Below the pieces are notes generated by a model that saw only the letters and a list, made by a program, of their open reading frames with translations, searched no databases and was not told where the DNA came from. Source: a virus. Taken from it: a stretch of 64,000 bases of DNA. Position 1 is the first letter of the stretch; each line of letters opens with the position of its first letter. This document shows positions 17,912 to 27,323 of the stretch, in pieces. The DNA lies in IMG/VR virus record IMGVR_UViG_3300025168_000056, positions 1 through 64,000 of that record. The stretch is one strand, 5' to 3'. Made by a program: the position numbers and the translations under genes.

Positions 17912-18145
17912 ATGCAAAACATATATGAGCAGTTTTTCTTTCTAAAATATAACGGAGGCTGGTCGTTCACGGAAGCGTACAACCTCCCAATCGGACTACG
18001 AGAGTGGTTCGTTAAAAGATTAATTCAGCAATTAGAAACAGAAAAAGAAATAATGGAGAGGGCGAATAAGGGCGGAGGCTCAAATTCGCAAACGTTATCA
18101 AAGCATAACCAACCACCTCCTCCAAGTAGTTTAAAGACAGGCTAA
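17912..18145 (+). CDS. Small tail assembly protein, possible frameshift product
   Basis: 77 residues beginning MQNIYEQFFFLKYNGGWSF and continuing TEAYNLPIGLREWFVKRLIQ, a helical motif with a polar Pro-rich tail. The ATG lies 4 bases past the stop of the hub gene and has no clear ribosome site, so it is translated by coupling or as a C-terminal extension through the T7 slip upstream. Its place just before the tape measure matches the second tail chaperone of many phages (lambda T, T4 gp51 by analogy). The stop codon lies inside the terminator hairpin. Confidence 0.6.
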   Translation: MQNIYEQFFFLKYNGGWSFTEAYNLPIGLREWFVKRLIQQLETEKEIMERANKGGGSNSQTLSKHNQPPPPSSLKTG

Positions 18146-18158
18146 CCCCTGTCTTTTT
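18133..18158 (+). terminator. Rho-independent terminator
   Basis: AAAGACAGG (18133-18141) pairs with CCTGTCTTT (18148-18156) around CTAACC, followed by more T. The TAA of the upstream 77-aa gene is in the loop. Confidence 0.8.
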
Positions 18159-18204
18159 GCTTTTATAACTAATTATTTAAGCAGAGTTATAAGAGGGAAC
18201 ACAA

Positions 18205-20871
18205 ATGGCATTAACCCCAGAAGATCAGCAGCGACTAAATGAACTAACCGTTGAACATGTTGGTATGATGAAGGAGCGCGGTGAGCTAAACGAAGAAGAA
18301 TTAGCTTACCTAGACAAAAAGTTTAAGCGAGTAACAGAAACGAATGCCGCAATGCAAGCGCGTCTTGAAATGCTCAACAAGAGCATCGACCAAGAAGAGA
18401 CTCTGTACACTTATCAAATTCGCAGCAGAGAAGCTGCAAAACTTAGATTAGATCTGGCAGCACAAGAGCTGCAGGATTTAGACAAAAAAATCAAAGCTGG
18501 TGAAAAACTCGATGTAGCTGACCAAAAAAGATATGAGGTTTTAGCAGAAGGCTTAGAGAAACAAAGAGCAGCAATGAAAGCCAACGATGCTGCAATAAGA
18601 GGCACCGGCAACTTGATGGAAGACAAGGTTGGTGGCGCGGTTCTACGCGTCGCTGATATGCTGGAACGAGATCTTGGCTCACAATTATCTGCAATGAACA
18701 ACGCTGTCAGCGGCTTAGCAGATAAAGGCTTCGGTAAACTTTTTAGTATTTTAAAATCCACCGTATTCCAAATGGACCAACTGATTGCAGATTTCGAACG
18801 CAACTATCAAATGGGTCCAGCATACACAGAGTCAATCACGAACCAGTGGAAAGAAATGAACCAATATGGTGTCAGCATGGAAGATGCTCGCGACGCCCAG
18901 GTTGCTCTTATAACCGGAATGACCGATTTCACCATGTTAGGTCAAGCGCAAAGAGATTCAATTACACAAGCTAGCGCTTTACTCGGTGAGCAAGGCATTG
19001 CACAGGCAGATTTTGCGAAAGGCATGCAGAACTCAACAAAGTTTTTTGGACAGTCTGCATCGGCTGCTATAGTCACGCAACAGGAACTTGCGTCGGCAGC
19101 ACGTGCTCTTGGTCGTGTGCCTGCTGAGTTTGCCGCTGAGTTTGCTGCGGCCGGACCACAATTAGCCAAATTTGGTGAGCAGGGTATTAAAGCTTTCAAA
19201 GATCTTGGTAGAATATCTAAGATTACTGGTATGGAGATGGACAAAGTTCTATCTCTAACAAACAGATTTGATACATTCGAAGGCGCCGCCGAACAAGCTG
19301 GTAAATTAAATGCAGCAATGGGTGGCAACATGGTTAATGCCATGGATATGATGATGGAGACAGATCCGGCAGCAAGATTCGAAACTTTAAGAGAATCTAT
19401 AATGAACACTGTCGGTAGCTTTGACGACATGTCATACTATCAGAAGCAGTTTTATACAGAGTCACTTGGTCTTGGTGATGTAAGTGACCTTGCCTTGATG
19501 ATGGCTGGAGATATGGACTCACTATCAGGCGCCCAAAACCAGAATGCCGAATCGCTTATTGAACAACGTAAGCGCGCCGAAGATGTCCAAAGCGCACAAG
19601 AGCAGCTTGCGATTGTTGGACAAGAATTAATAGAAGATTTTGTGCAACCAATGATGACCGGTATGCGAACGATAACACAACTCATGCTTGATTATAGTGG
19701 TGTGCTTAAGACTGTAATGGGAATCATGGCGGTTTATAAAGCCTTAACGATTGCTTTGGCTGTTGCCAAATCCATCGAGACCGCTGCTACCATGGCCGGA
19801 GTTGGCGCCGAAAGAGCAGCGAGTCTGGGGAAAAAAGGAGCGATCGTAACACTAATCGCAGCAGCACTCGCTATTGCGATGATCGCGCGCGCATTAATGA
19901 TATCCTCCCCATCTAAAGTTGTATTAGCTTTATTTGGAATGGGAGCAGCACTATACGCAATTGGCAAAGTTGGTGAGAAAGCCGGCGCAGGGCTAGCTGC
20001 GGTCGCCACCACGATGGTCCCTCTTGGTATTGGTACGTTTTTGGTTGGTGCCGGATTAGCACTCATGGCAGCAGGGTTTAGTTTGCTTTCTGTTGAACAA
20101 ATGCTGGCAATGTCTGTAGCCTTAATAGCCTTGGGCGGTGCTTTATACTTTGGCGCACCAGCGTTAACCGCATTCTCCTTAGCGATGGTTGGAGTTGGAA
20201 TAGCGTTGGCAAACCCGGTAGTTGCCGTTGGGCTTGGGGTCTTTGCGTTGTTTGTTGCCGCAGTTGCTGGGTCTATATTTCTCGTTGCCAGCGGCATTGG
20301 ATTAATGGGTCAAGGATTAGGGGTAATGTTTGAAGCAATGGACATTAAAAAGACGCTAGCGTTTATTGGATTAGTCGGAGCATTGGCACTCGCAGGACCG
20401 TTCTTAATGATGGCTGGTGTAGGTTTTGGCGCTGTTGGTCTTGGGATGCTTGCTTTCGGACTTGCCTTGAAGATGATTTCAACAAGAGACTTGGAAGCCA
20501 TGGCTTCGTTTGCAACTGGTATGGCAGAAATGAATGTTACCAGTATTAGCCGACTTGTAGACTTGCTGCGTAACGTAGCAGAAGCAATGGATGACATCCC
20601 AACTGCGAAAGCGATCATGCTGACCGCTACTTTAGACGCTGCAGCAATCGCTGCCAAAGCCGCTACAGCGGTCGGCGTGAGAGGTGTGGTTGATGCATCC
20701 TCTACAACAAATACAACAAAATCATCCAACAATCAGAGCAGTCGACCAATTAATGTTCATGTTACTTTGGAATTAGATGGTGATGTTTTGGATAAAAGAA
20801 TAGTTAAGACTAGCACAGATGCTAAGTCATCCGGTGGATTAATGGATGCCGTAGCTAGTATTTTAAATTAA
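18205..20871 (+). CDS. Tail tape measure protein
   Basis: 888 residues. Residues 1-~150 are a charged coiled coil (ELTVEHVGMMKERGELNEEE and onward); ~150-480 are helical and polar; ~495-760 contain repeated hydrophobic Ala/Gly/Met/Leu-rich segments able to cross a membrane (LTIALAVAKS, IVTLIAAALAIAMIARAL, TAFSLAMVGVGIAL and others); the last ~70 residues are Ser/Asn/Thr-rich, then beta-like (INVHVTLELDGDVLD). This layout of long helices plus a membrane-active middle is typical of tape measures, which set tail length and help DNA cross the inner membrane. It follows the tail chaperones as expected. Weak AT-rich ATTATTTA motif upstream at ~18172. Confidence 0.85.
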   Translation: MALTPEDQQRLNELTVEHVGMMKERGELNEEELAYLDKKFKRVTETNAAMQARLEMLNKSIDQEETLYTYQIRSREAAKLRLDLAAQELQDLDKKIKAGEKLDVADQKRYEVLAEGLEKQRAAMKANDAAIRGTGNLMEDKVGGAVLRVADMLERDLGSQLSAMNNAVSGLADKGFGKLFSILKSTVFQMDQLIADFERNYQMGPAYTESITNQWKEMNQYGVSMEDARDAQVALITGMTDFTMLGQAQRDSITQASALLGEQGIAQADFAKGMQNSTKFFGQSASAAIVTQQELASAARALGRVPAEFAAEFAAAGPQLAKFGEQGIKAFKDLGRISKITGMEMDKVLSLTNRFDTFEGAAEQAGKLNAAMGGNMVNAMDMMMETDPAARFETLRESIMNTVGSFDDMSYYQKQFYTESLGLGDVSDLALMMAGDMDSLSGAQNQNAESLIEQRKRAEDVQSAQEQLAIVGQELIEDFVQPMMTGMRTITQLMLDYSGVLKTVMGIMAVYKALTIALAVAKSIETAATMAGVGAERAASLGKKGAIVTLIAAALAIAMIARALMISSPSKVVLALFGMGAALYAIGKVGEKAGAGLAAVATTMVPLGIGTFLVGAGLALMAAGFSLLSVEQMLAMSVALIALGGALYFGAPALTAFSLAMVGVGIALANPVVAVGLGVFALFVAAVAGSIFLVASGIGLMGQGLGVMFEAMDIKKTLAFIGLVGALALAGPFLMMAGVGFGAVGLGMLAFGLALKMISTRDLEAMASFATGMAEMNVTSISRLVDLLRNVAEAMDDIPTAKAIMLTATLDAAAIAAKAATAVGVRGVVDASSTTNTTKSSNNQSSRPINVHVTLELDGDVLDKRIVKTSTDAKSSGGLMDAVASILN

Positions 20872-20895
20872 TCTACGGTAAAGGAGTACATATAA

Positions 20896-22266
20896 ATGGG
20901 TAAAAACGACTGGAAAAATCAAGAAAGACCCGTATTTGATTCACAAAAATTTGGTATTGTTGTGAACGATCCGGCAAACCCAGGCGCAAGAACAATTGCT
21001 GAGCCCCACATGGCTAACAACAATGCATCTGTAGCACGTACTGCTGCCGGCGGAATGGCATCCGGACACATGCCTCACTTTATAGATGGCTCGGACGCTA
21101 TGGCAAACAAGGGTATGACTGTATCTTTTCAGCATGTCCCTTCCGAAGAAGACGTTACCTTTAAAGCTTTCATAACCGCGTTTAATGAAACTTATAACTG
21201 CGATTGGGCATCCGAAACTGTTTACGGTCGTTCTGATCCGATTCACATGTTCAAGAATACACAGAGAGAAATTACCCTGGCATTCAAGGTGCCAGCCGCC
21301 TCTGAGGGAGAATCTTTCGAAAACCTAGCGAGAGTTCAAAGGTTGATAACCTTCCTATACCCCACATATGCTACCGATGGCACCACCAGTACCGCAGGGA
21401 ATCAAGCTGATGTCACGAATGCGCTAACAATCTCCAACTCCCCTCTTGTTAGATTAAGAATCATGAACATATTAGCAGCACGACCACAGATTGGTGATGC
21501 AGACGGCTCAATTGGCGGTGGGGACGGAGGTAGAGCCAGCGAAGCTGCAGTATATAGTACTTTGGGAACATTTGAAAGACATGTGCAAGACGGCGGCGGC
21601 GGAGAGTGGCCAAGCACTTCCGTAGGTAGCAACACCGTTGCTGGAAACTATCACGGAGGACTTCTCGGAATCATCAAAAATGTGTCGGTTAACCACAATC
21701 TAGATAACCCAGATCACGGCGTATTCGAAATCAACCAAGGCACTATTTTACCTAAAATGATTGAAGTTAACTTGACTTTTTCTGCAATCCACGAACACAC
21801 GCTTGGGTGGTTTCCCGATGGCGCCGGTTCACAGACGTTTGCCAATCAGCTATGGCCATATGGCGTCAACGATACCTCCCGATTTGGGGACGATGGGTTC
21901 GACCGTACGACTGGAGCCCCAGATCCATCAGTTCTGGCACGTCAAAACGAACTGTCATACGATCGTTTAACCGGCTCTCTGGACCAGATGGCTGAAGAAG
22001 TGGAACAACATGATCAGGATATTGCCAACGCCAACGCACGCTATGCTGGAATGTTTGGCAAAGCGCGCTTTAATAAGGATATTCGAAGAGGCAGATATGA
22101 AGACAATGATTACATCAGATCAGCGGTCCGCGGTCGCGCTACACAAGATCTTACTCGTACCACTAACGAAGCTCTAAGATCGGCTGGGCAAAGACCCGAT
22201 AATTCCACACTCAACACATATCGAGATTCGGGCATGGAAGACAACTTCGAAGATTTTATCAGTTAG
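20896..22266 (+). CDS. Baseplate tail-tube cap protein (gp48/54-like)
   Basis: 456 residues. A central block TQREITLAFKVPAASEGESF followed by ENLARVQRLITFLYPTY resembles the gp48/gp54 pattern (KVFTWDLTPRSTEDLMAIINIYQYF). Later GIIKNVSVNHNLDNPDHGVF and LPKMIEVNLTF match the late strand pair of that family. The C-terminal ~130 residues are polar and helical. gp48/54 proteins nucleate the tube on the baseplate. The position after the tape measure and before a gp53-like gene supports a baseplate role; assignment to gp48/54 is by pattern only. Confidence 0.55.
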   Translation: MGKNDWKNQERPVFDSQKFGIVVNDPANPGARTIAEPHMANNNASVARTAAGGMASGHMPHFIDGSDAMANKGMTVSFQHVPSEEDVTFKAFITAFNETYNCDWASETVYGRSDPIHMFKNTQREITLAFKVPAASEGESFENLARVQRLITFLYPTYATDGTTSTAGNQADVTNALTISNSPLVRLRIMNILAARPQIGDADGSIGGGDGGRASEAAVYSTLGTFERHVQDGGGGEWPSTSVGSNTVAGNYHGGLLGIIKNVSVNHNLDNPDHGVFEINQGTILPKMIEVNLTFSAIHEHTLGWFPDGAGSQTFANQLWPYGVNDTSRFGDDGFDRTTGAPDPSVLARQNELSYDRLTGSLDQMAEEVEQHDQDIANANARYAGMFGKARFNKDIRRGRYEDNDYIRSAVRGRATQDLTRTTNEALRSAGQRPDNSTLNTYRDSGMEDNFEDFIS

Positions 22267-22275
22267 GAAAAAAAG

Positions 22276-22614
22276 ATGCCAAGATACAAATCAACAAAAA
22301 TATTAAATAACAATTCTGAATTCTATAAGTTCTTGCGAAAGAAGCGCGGTATTAAAAACCTACGCCACTACGCTACACCTATGGTTTATAACCCATCGAC
22401 CGCGGATCGAGTTTCGACACCCACAGTATCTCACGTGTGGAAGTACGGAGATCGATATTACAAGTTAGCTGCCCAATACTATGGTACAGCAAAATATTGG
22501 TGGATCATAGCATGGTGGAACGGGCGCCCAACAGAGGCTGACGTGCAAAACGGTACCGTACTGCAGATCCCAACAAATCTTCAAGAAGCTTTAACTATCC
22601 TGGGGTCGTACTAA
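22276..22614 (+). CDS. Baseplate wedge protein with LysM-like fold (gp53-like)
   Basis: 112 residues. The second half, VSHVWKYGDRYYKLAAQYYG followed by TAKYWWIIAWWNGRP and VLQIP, is the LysM-like pattern of T4 gp53 and related wedge proteins. In T4 gp53 links neighbouring wedges. Overlaps the next gene by one base (TAATG). Confidence 0.75.
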   Translation: MPRYKSTKILNNNSEFYKFLRKKRGIKNLRHYATPMVYNPSTADRVSTPTVSHVWKYGDRYYKLAAQYYGTAKYWWIIAWWNGRPTEADVQNGTVLQIPTNLQEALTILGSY

Positions 22615-25600
22615 TGGCGGGAGGAGGAGGAGATGCAGCATGGGGTACCGCTACTGGCGCGCAAGGGTCCAGTGCGGCTCCCTCCACCAGTGAACCCTGC
22701 GTTGACGGAGTAAACGGTACCGGTCCCGGGAAGAAGTGTGAGTCCACAATCGACGCGGCTAAACGACAGATCAATGAAGCGGTCGCCGCATCGGTTCTGG
22801 AGCAAGCCCCGGCAGTTTTAGAGAGCGCACAATTTATTATAGATTCTTCACAATTGTGTGTAGCTACTAGAAATTCTGTCTTAGAATCACTCACTTCAAT
22901 CTTCGGAACTATAGATGTCAATCCATGGTTGGAACTTGGTAACCAACAGTATTTTGAAAAGCGCCGCGAAGATCAAAAAACAATGTACGACCACACGTAC
23001 CGAGCACCCGAATCATGGCGCGTCGGTTCACCGATTGAGGGAGATAAAACCTGGGGCAATTACGCACGGACCGCATATAAGGAAAGACTCAACACTGGAA
23101 CGTTGACGTCATCACCGGTGAGTACCCACCTTTGGATGAATGAAATGTCTGAGATGGTCCTCTCTGCCCCTAACTATGGACCGTGGGATGTACGCGACGT
23201 GCTCCCGTACAGCTTTAAAAAATGGAGTTGGGTATCAGAATTAGATGAGACGTTTTCGACTAAAGTCCCAGACTTCGGCGCATTTGATACAGCCGACCAA
23301 GCTTTATATGACAGTCGCTTTACAACGCCAAACGGAGAGGTCGACCCTTTTCACCACTGGCACATGCGCACCGACCTGAATGCGATTGAAGCGATTTCGT
23401 ACACTCAGTATGGTGATACCCGAGATCAAGATAATGCCATGGCTGATCAGAATATCACTAGCGCTGTGCTGAAGTCGTGGCCATTCGGATGGCTTACGAC
23501 CCTTGAAACAGCCATGGCAATGATCGGATATTATACGCAAGCATCAGACCAGACTCTCTTGCAGAGTTCTGATTTACGATCCGGACCTGAATACCATCGG
23601 GAATATTCATTATTTACCGAGCGCGATATTCGACACTTATCGGGTGACGGTGATGCGCAGGTTGGCTGGAACTCGATTATGGATGCCAATCATTCTAATT
23701 TAAGAAGCTGGACAAAAGCAAACAGAAGACCTTATCTGCCACCATCGTCCGCCGGCGGTGGTGCACCCGTCGAGGGCATGAATACACCAGAAAATTTTGT
23801 TGTAAGATCGTTTTCAGAAGTTAACGCAGGAGGCAAAATGTGTGAAGATGCAGAGCCATGGCAACCTAGTACGATGTATGTTGACTACTCGCGACGCTCA
23901 GCCCAGCTGTACGATATGCGACCATACACAATGTTGATGACCGGAGGTGTCTTGAATCAAGGACTCTGGAATTCGAAATGGACAGTATCTCCTGATTATA
24001 GCGACCGCACCTTCTTTAAACCGTGGACCTCTAGCGACGGCAGCTTCATAGATAGAACAAAAGCAAAATTACAGGCAGATGCTGACCGCTTTGCTGCACT
24101 TGCGACAACAATCAGATCACTTCCCGAGGACCTCTCAAACTCTGACGACACTTTTCTTATGACCCAGAACCAGGCGACAGTTGCATCAGCAATGCTGGCG
24201 ATGTTCAGCAAGCAATACGGACAGACGAGCTTGAGCAGCACCCTGAGTGAAACCACCCAAGACGAAGGTATAAGACAAATGACCTTCATAAAACAAAATG
24301 ATGTTTATGGACAGCTTTCAAATCTTTTGAACTCAGTTGCTTCCTTCTTGGGCGGTACTCTCGATGAAATAAGCACACGGCATGACAAAATTCTCGATTC
24401 GCACCGGCGAACCATCATGGCGACATGTGATGCAATTAATGAGATTGCAGGCGCATTTAACGACGATGATGATTGGTACAATATCTTCGATGATTTTGAT
24501 GATCACATGGAGGATGTAGTCCGGGGAGACATCGGCAACCCCTTCGACCAGCTAGGGGACATCCTTATCAGCACCGGTGCTACAAACGTGATGTTTAAAG
24601 AGCAGTGTTTTTTGTTAAGTTTCATCGCTGACTTTGCTGCGTCTAAAAGAGTGAATATGGATCGAGGCAACGAAGCAGCCCCTGCTACTAAAAGACTTCC
24701 GTATTATCAAAGCGTAGCGAACCGAAAAAGCCTTGACAACAATGCTACCATACTAATGGATGGGGGTTCGTATGGGTTTTTAAATAAGTTAACTCAGAAT
24801 CCAAAATTAACAAGATTCTACAACGCGTTAAATCACGAACTATCAAATTTACAACCAAAAATACGCTTATGGAAAGTGATATTTGACGAAGAAGGGAATG
24901 AGCAAGAGGTCGAAATTAAATTTGAGTCACACTTTAGTGCAGCAGATTTAGATATGTTTAAAAACTCTGTAGCCCGCGGCGTTGGAGCCGGATTAAAAAG
25001 CTTTAATTTCGTTTACGATGGTAGTAATCCATTTTCAGTTAAGAAAAGTATAAAGGCTAATTTAAAAATCTTTGCTAACACGATGTCTGAAATTTTAAGA
25101 GATCGTCCAAGTCACTACGTAGATGACCAAGGCACTCTGCAGCCGACAACCTACAGGTATAGCGATCTGGCGATGAAGACCTGGAATACGGCAGCAGAAA
25201 GTGCGGAAGATACCGAAGAGAGTGCGACACCGGCACCCTGCGGCGCGCCGACCTTTGATATTCTAAGTGAAAATACCGAAAAATCAGAATTAAATTTTAG
25301 ACTGAAGGCAGAAGTAGGCTTTTCGCAGCCTATAAACGAAATGAGTTCGATGCACGAAAAACTGAGAGAAGCGCTGTCTGAATCTTTTGTTACGTTAAAC
25401 TTGACTCCCACAGTTCACAATTTTGAAATAGATGAAATGGGTAGAGTTATATTCAACTTAAATTTTTTAGCTTACATCGAACAATTTTTTGATCAATCCA
25501 TGTTCAATGTGTTTTCTTCATCCGACATAGAATTAAATCGTATTTTTCGCAAGTTGATGATGAAGCATTATAACTCCCAAGGCTGTGACTCAGAGCGAAT

Positions 25601-27296
25601 AAGTCAGCAAAAAGAAGATTTTGCTACTGAAATTAAGGGCGAGACTGAACAGGCTATAGCGAGCTTAATCGGAGATATGATGACAGAAGATCTAATATAT
25701 TATGTTAACTTACCTTATGCTAAAATAACTTCCTTCTTATCATATGGTCCACATAGCACATACGACGACTTCATAGGAGACAATAGTCTTGTGATACGCT
25801 CAAACGCGCAACACAATGAACTTCTGAAAACCAGAGTCGCCAGCGCACTGAGTACAGCTTTCGGGGCGGATAGCCAAGCAGGAACCTCCGACGCTGAGAA
25901 AAATCAAATTCAAGCTGCCCTCTTGGGTAACGATCCTCGCGAAGCCGACTTGTCTTTCTTCTATTTAAGTGATTTAATCGACATGGTTCTTGTAAAAATA
26001 GAAACTGGGATAACCAGAACTATTGAAAATATAGATGATATCAGCCTGCGCCCCGGAGGTCATGTAATAGCATGCGAGGAAAAGAGAGCTAAGAAAAAAG
26101 ACTATCTTAACGCACAAAAGAATTTAAAAAAATTAAGAATAATGCTCGGACCAATGGAATTGTCCCACCCCAAATCAGCCGACGGGTACAGTTCTGTGCA
26201 TGTTAATTTAGGAGACTGCCCAATATCAGTAAAATACTTCGTTGAGTGGTTGACCAGTAAAATGCTTCAGAAAGATGAAGTTACCTATAATTTAACTAAA
26301 TTTGTAAACGATCTTATTAATAATTTAATAAGAAACTTCTTAAACAACGATCAATGTTTTGGATATAGCGTGAAACAAAAGACTAGATTAAATCAGTCAG
26401 CTATATCCAGTTATGGCGCTCATCCCACCTATGACCCAGTTACACTTCCCGCGGTGGCGGCAGCAGAAGCAGCCATCGGCGCCGCTAACGCCTCTATGGA
26501 AGCGACCGCAACAGAAGCCGCCGCTACAGGCGCCAGCGTCGCCGCCCAAGTCGCTGGCATCGCCGGTGCAATGGCGGGATCGCTGGCAGACGGCGGAAAT
26601 AAAGCAAACTTCCGAGCGCGCCTAAGCGATTATGAGATGCCTGTTTTAAATCCATCTGGACCCAGCAATAGTGCTAGAACAAGCATGCCGGTTTCCAATG
26701 AGTATAACTACTTTGTTTACTTCGCTGGTCGTGTCATGCCGACAGAATTGATGAAAGGTGAGAAGCAATCTGATGAAGAAAAATTTGGTATATTTCATTA
26801 TATGCTCGGCCGAGATCGAGGGTTGGTTAAAAATATAAAACTCACGAAGACACAAACAAAAGGGTTAGCTGAAGTGAGGTTCGAGCAATCTGGGTATGAT
26901 GGTTTACAACAGTTAAGAGTTACCTATGATGCCCAAGTAGATATGTTCGCCAGCGTCAACACCTTTCCGGGAACATATATCTATATTGATCCCCGTGGCT
27001 TCGCACCTGAAGGTTCAGGGGATGAAAACTTCAGACTCACATCTCTTGGTATCGGTGGGTACTATATGATTATTCGATCAGAGCATGAGTTTGCTGAGGG
27101 CAAAGCAAATACAGTACTACATACTAAATGGGTAAATCAGGTGGATGGAGAAGAAAGTGAAAGAGCTTCTCAAATGGCAGTTTCCTCTACCGGTACCGGA
27201 GACATACAATCGCGTAAGTGCTCCATCTCTTTAAGACCGAACCCAGAAGAAGAGCTTCCAGAGACAGCCGGAATTGGCAGTCTGCTTGGTTTTTAA
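22614..27296 (+). CDS. Very large baseplate/tail structural protein (1560 aa)
   Basis: Not assigned to a named family. Gly-rich start (MAGGGGDAAWG), then a mainly helical, Trp-rich N-terminal third, a charged helical middle, an Ala-rich linker near residue 1285-1330, and a C-terminal ~220-residue beta domain (NEYNYFVYFAGRVMP and, later, FPGTYIYIDPRGFAPEG and LGIGGYYMIIRSEHEF). It sits in the baseplate block. Predicted to be a large baseplate or wedge component; no enzymatic motif was seen. Confidence 0.6.
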   Translation: MAGGGGDAAWGTATGAQGSSAAPSTSEPCVDGVNGTGPGKKCESTIDAAKRQINEAVAASVLEQAPAVLESAQFIIDSSQLCVATRNSVLESLTSIFGTIDVNPWLELGNQQYFEKRREDQKTMYDHTYRAPESWRVGSPIEGDKTWGNYARTAYKERLNTGTLTSSPVSTHLWMNEMSEMVLSAPNYGPWDVRDVLPYSFKKWSWVSELDETFSTKVPDFGAFDTADQALYDSRFTTPNGEVDPFHHWHMRTDLNAIEAISYTQYGDTRDQDNAMADQNITSAVLKSWPFGWLTTLETAMAMIGYYTQASDQTLLQSSDLRSGPEYHREYSLFTERDIRHLSGDGDAQVGWNSIMDANHSNLRSWTKANRRPYLPPSSAGGGAPVEGMNTPENFVVRSFSEVNAGGKMCEDAEPWQPSTMYVDYSRRSAQLYDMRPYTMLMTGGVLNQGLWNSKWTVSPDYSDRTFFKPWTSSDGSFIDRTKAKLQADADRFAALATTIRSLPEDLSNSDDTFLMTQNQATVASAMLAMFSKQYGQTSLSSTLSETTQDEGIRQMTFIKQNDVYGQLSNLLNSVASFLGGTLDEISTRHDKILDSHRRTIMATCDAINEIAGAFNDDDDWYNIFDDFDDHMEDVVRGDIGNPFDQLGDILISTGATNVMFKEQCFLLSFIADFAASKRVNMDRGNEAAPATKRLPYYQSVANRKSLDNNATILMDGGSYGFLNKLTQNPKLTRFYNALNHELSNLQPKIRLWKVIFDEEGNEQEVEIKFESHFSAADLDMFKNSVARGVGAGLKSFNFVYDGSNPFSVKKSIKANLKIFANTMSEILRDRPSHYVDDQGTLQPTTYRYSDLAMKTWNTAAESAEDTEESATPAPCGAPTFDILSENTEKSELNFRLKAEVGFSQPINEMSSMHEKLREALSESFVTLNLTPTVHNFEIDEMGRVIFNLNFLAYIEQFFDQSMFNVFSSSDIELNRIFRKLMMKHYNSQGCDSERISQQKEDFATEIKGETEQAIASLIGDMMTEDLIYYVNLPYAKITSFLSYGPHSTYDDFIGDNSLVIRSNAQHNELLKTRVASALSTAFGADSQAGTSDAEKNQIQAALLGNDPREADLSFFYLSDLIDMVLVKIETGITRTIENIDDISLRPGGHVIACEEKRAKKKDYLNAQKNLKKLRIMLGPMELSHPKSADGYSSVHVNLGDCPISVKYFVEWLTSKMLQKDEVTYNLTKFVNDLINNLIRNFLNNDQCFGYSVKQKTRLNQSAISSYGAHPTYDPVTLPAVAAAEAAIGAANASMEATATEAAATGASVAAQVAGIAGAMAGSLADGGNKANFRARLSDYEMPVLNPSGPSNSARTSMPVSNEYNYFVYFAGRVMPTELMKGEKQSDEEKFGIFHYMLGRDRGLVKNIKLTKTQTKGLAEVRFEQSGYDGLQQLRVTYDAQVDMFASVNTFPGTYIYIDPRGFAPEGSGDENFRLTSLGIGGYYMIIRSEHEFAEGKANTVLHTKWVNQVDGEESERASQMAVSSTGTGDIQSRKCSISLRPNPEEELPETAGIGSLLGF

Positions 27297-27323
27297 TAAA
27301 AGGCGACAATAGAGAGGAATAAG

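Noticed and set aside
19734-20297. Long open frames on the - strand, e.g. opposite the tape measure gene (187 codons) and others across the window
   Set aside because: They mirror Ala-rich genes on the + strand, lack ribosome sites and have shadow-type composition. No convincing - strand gene was found.
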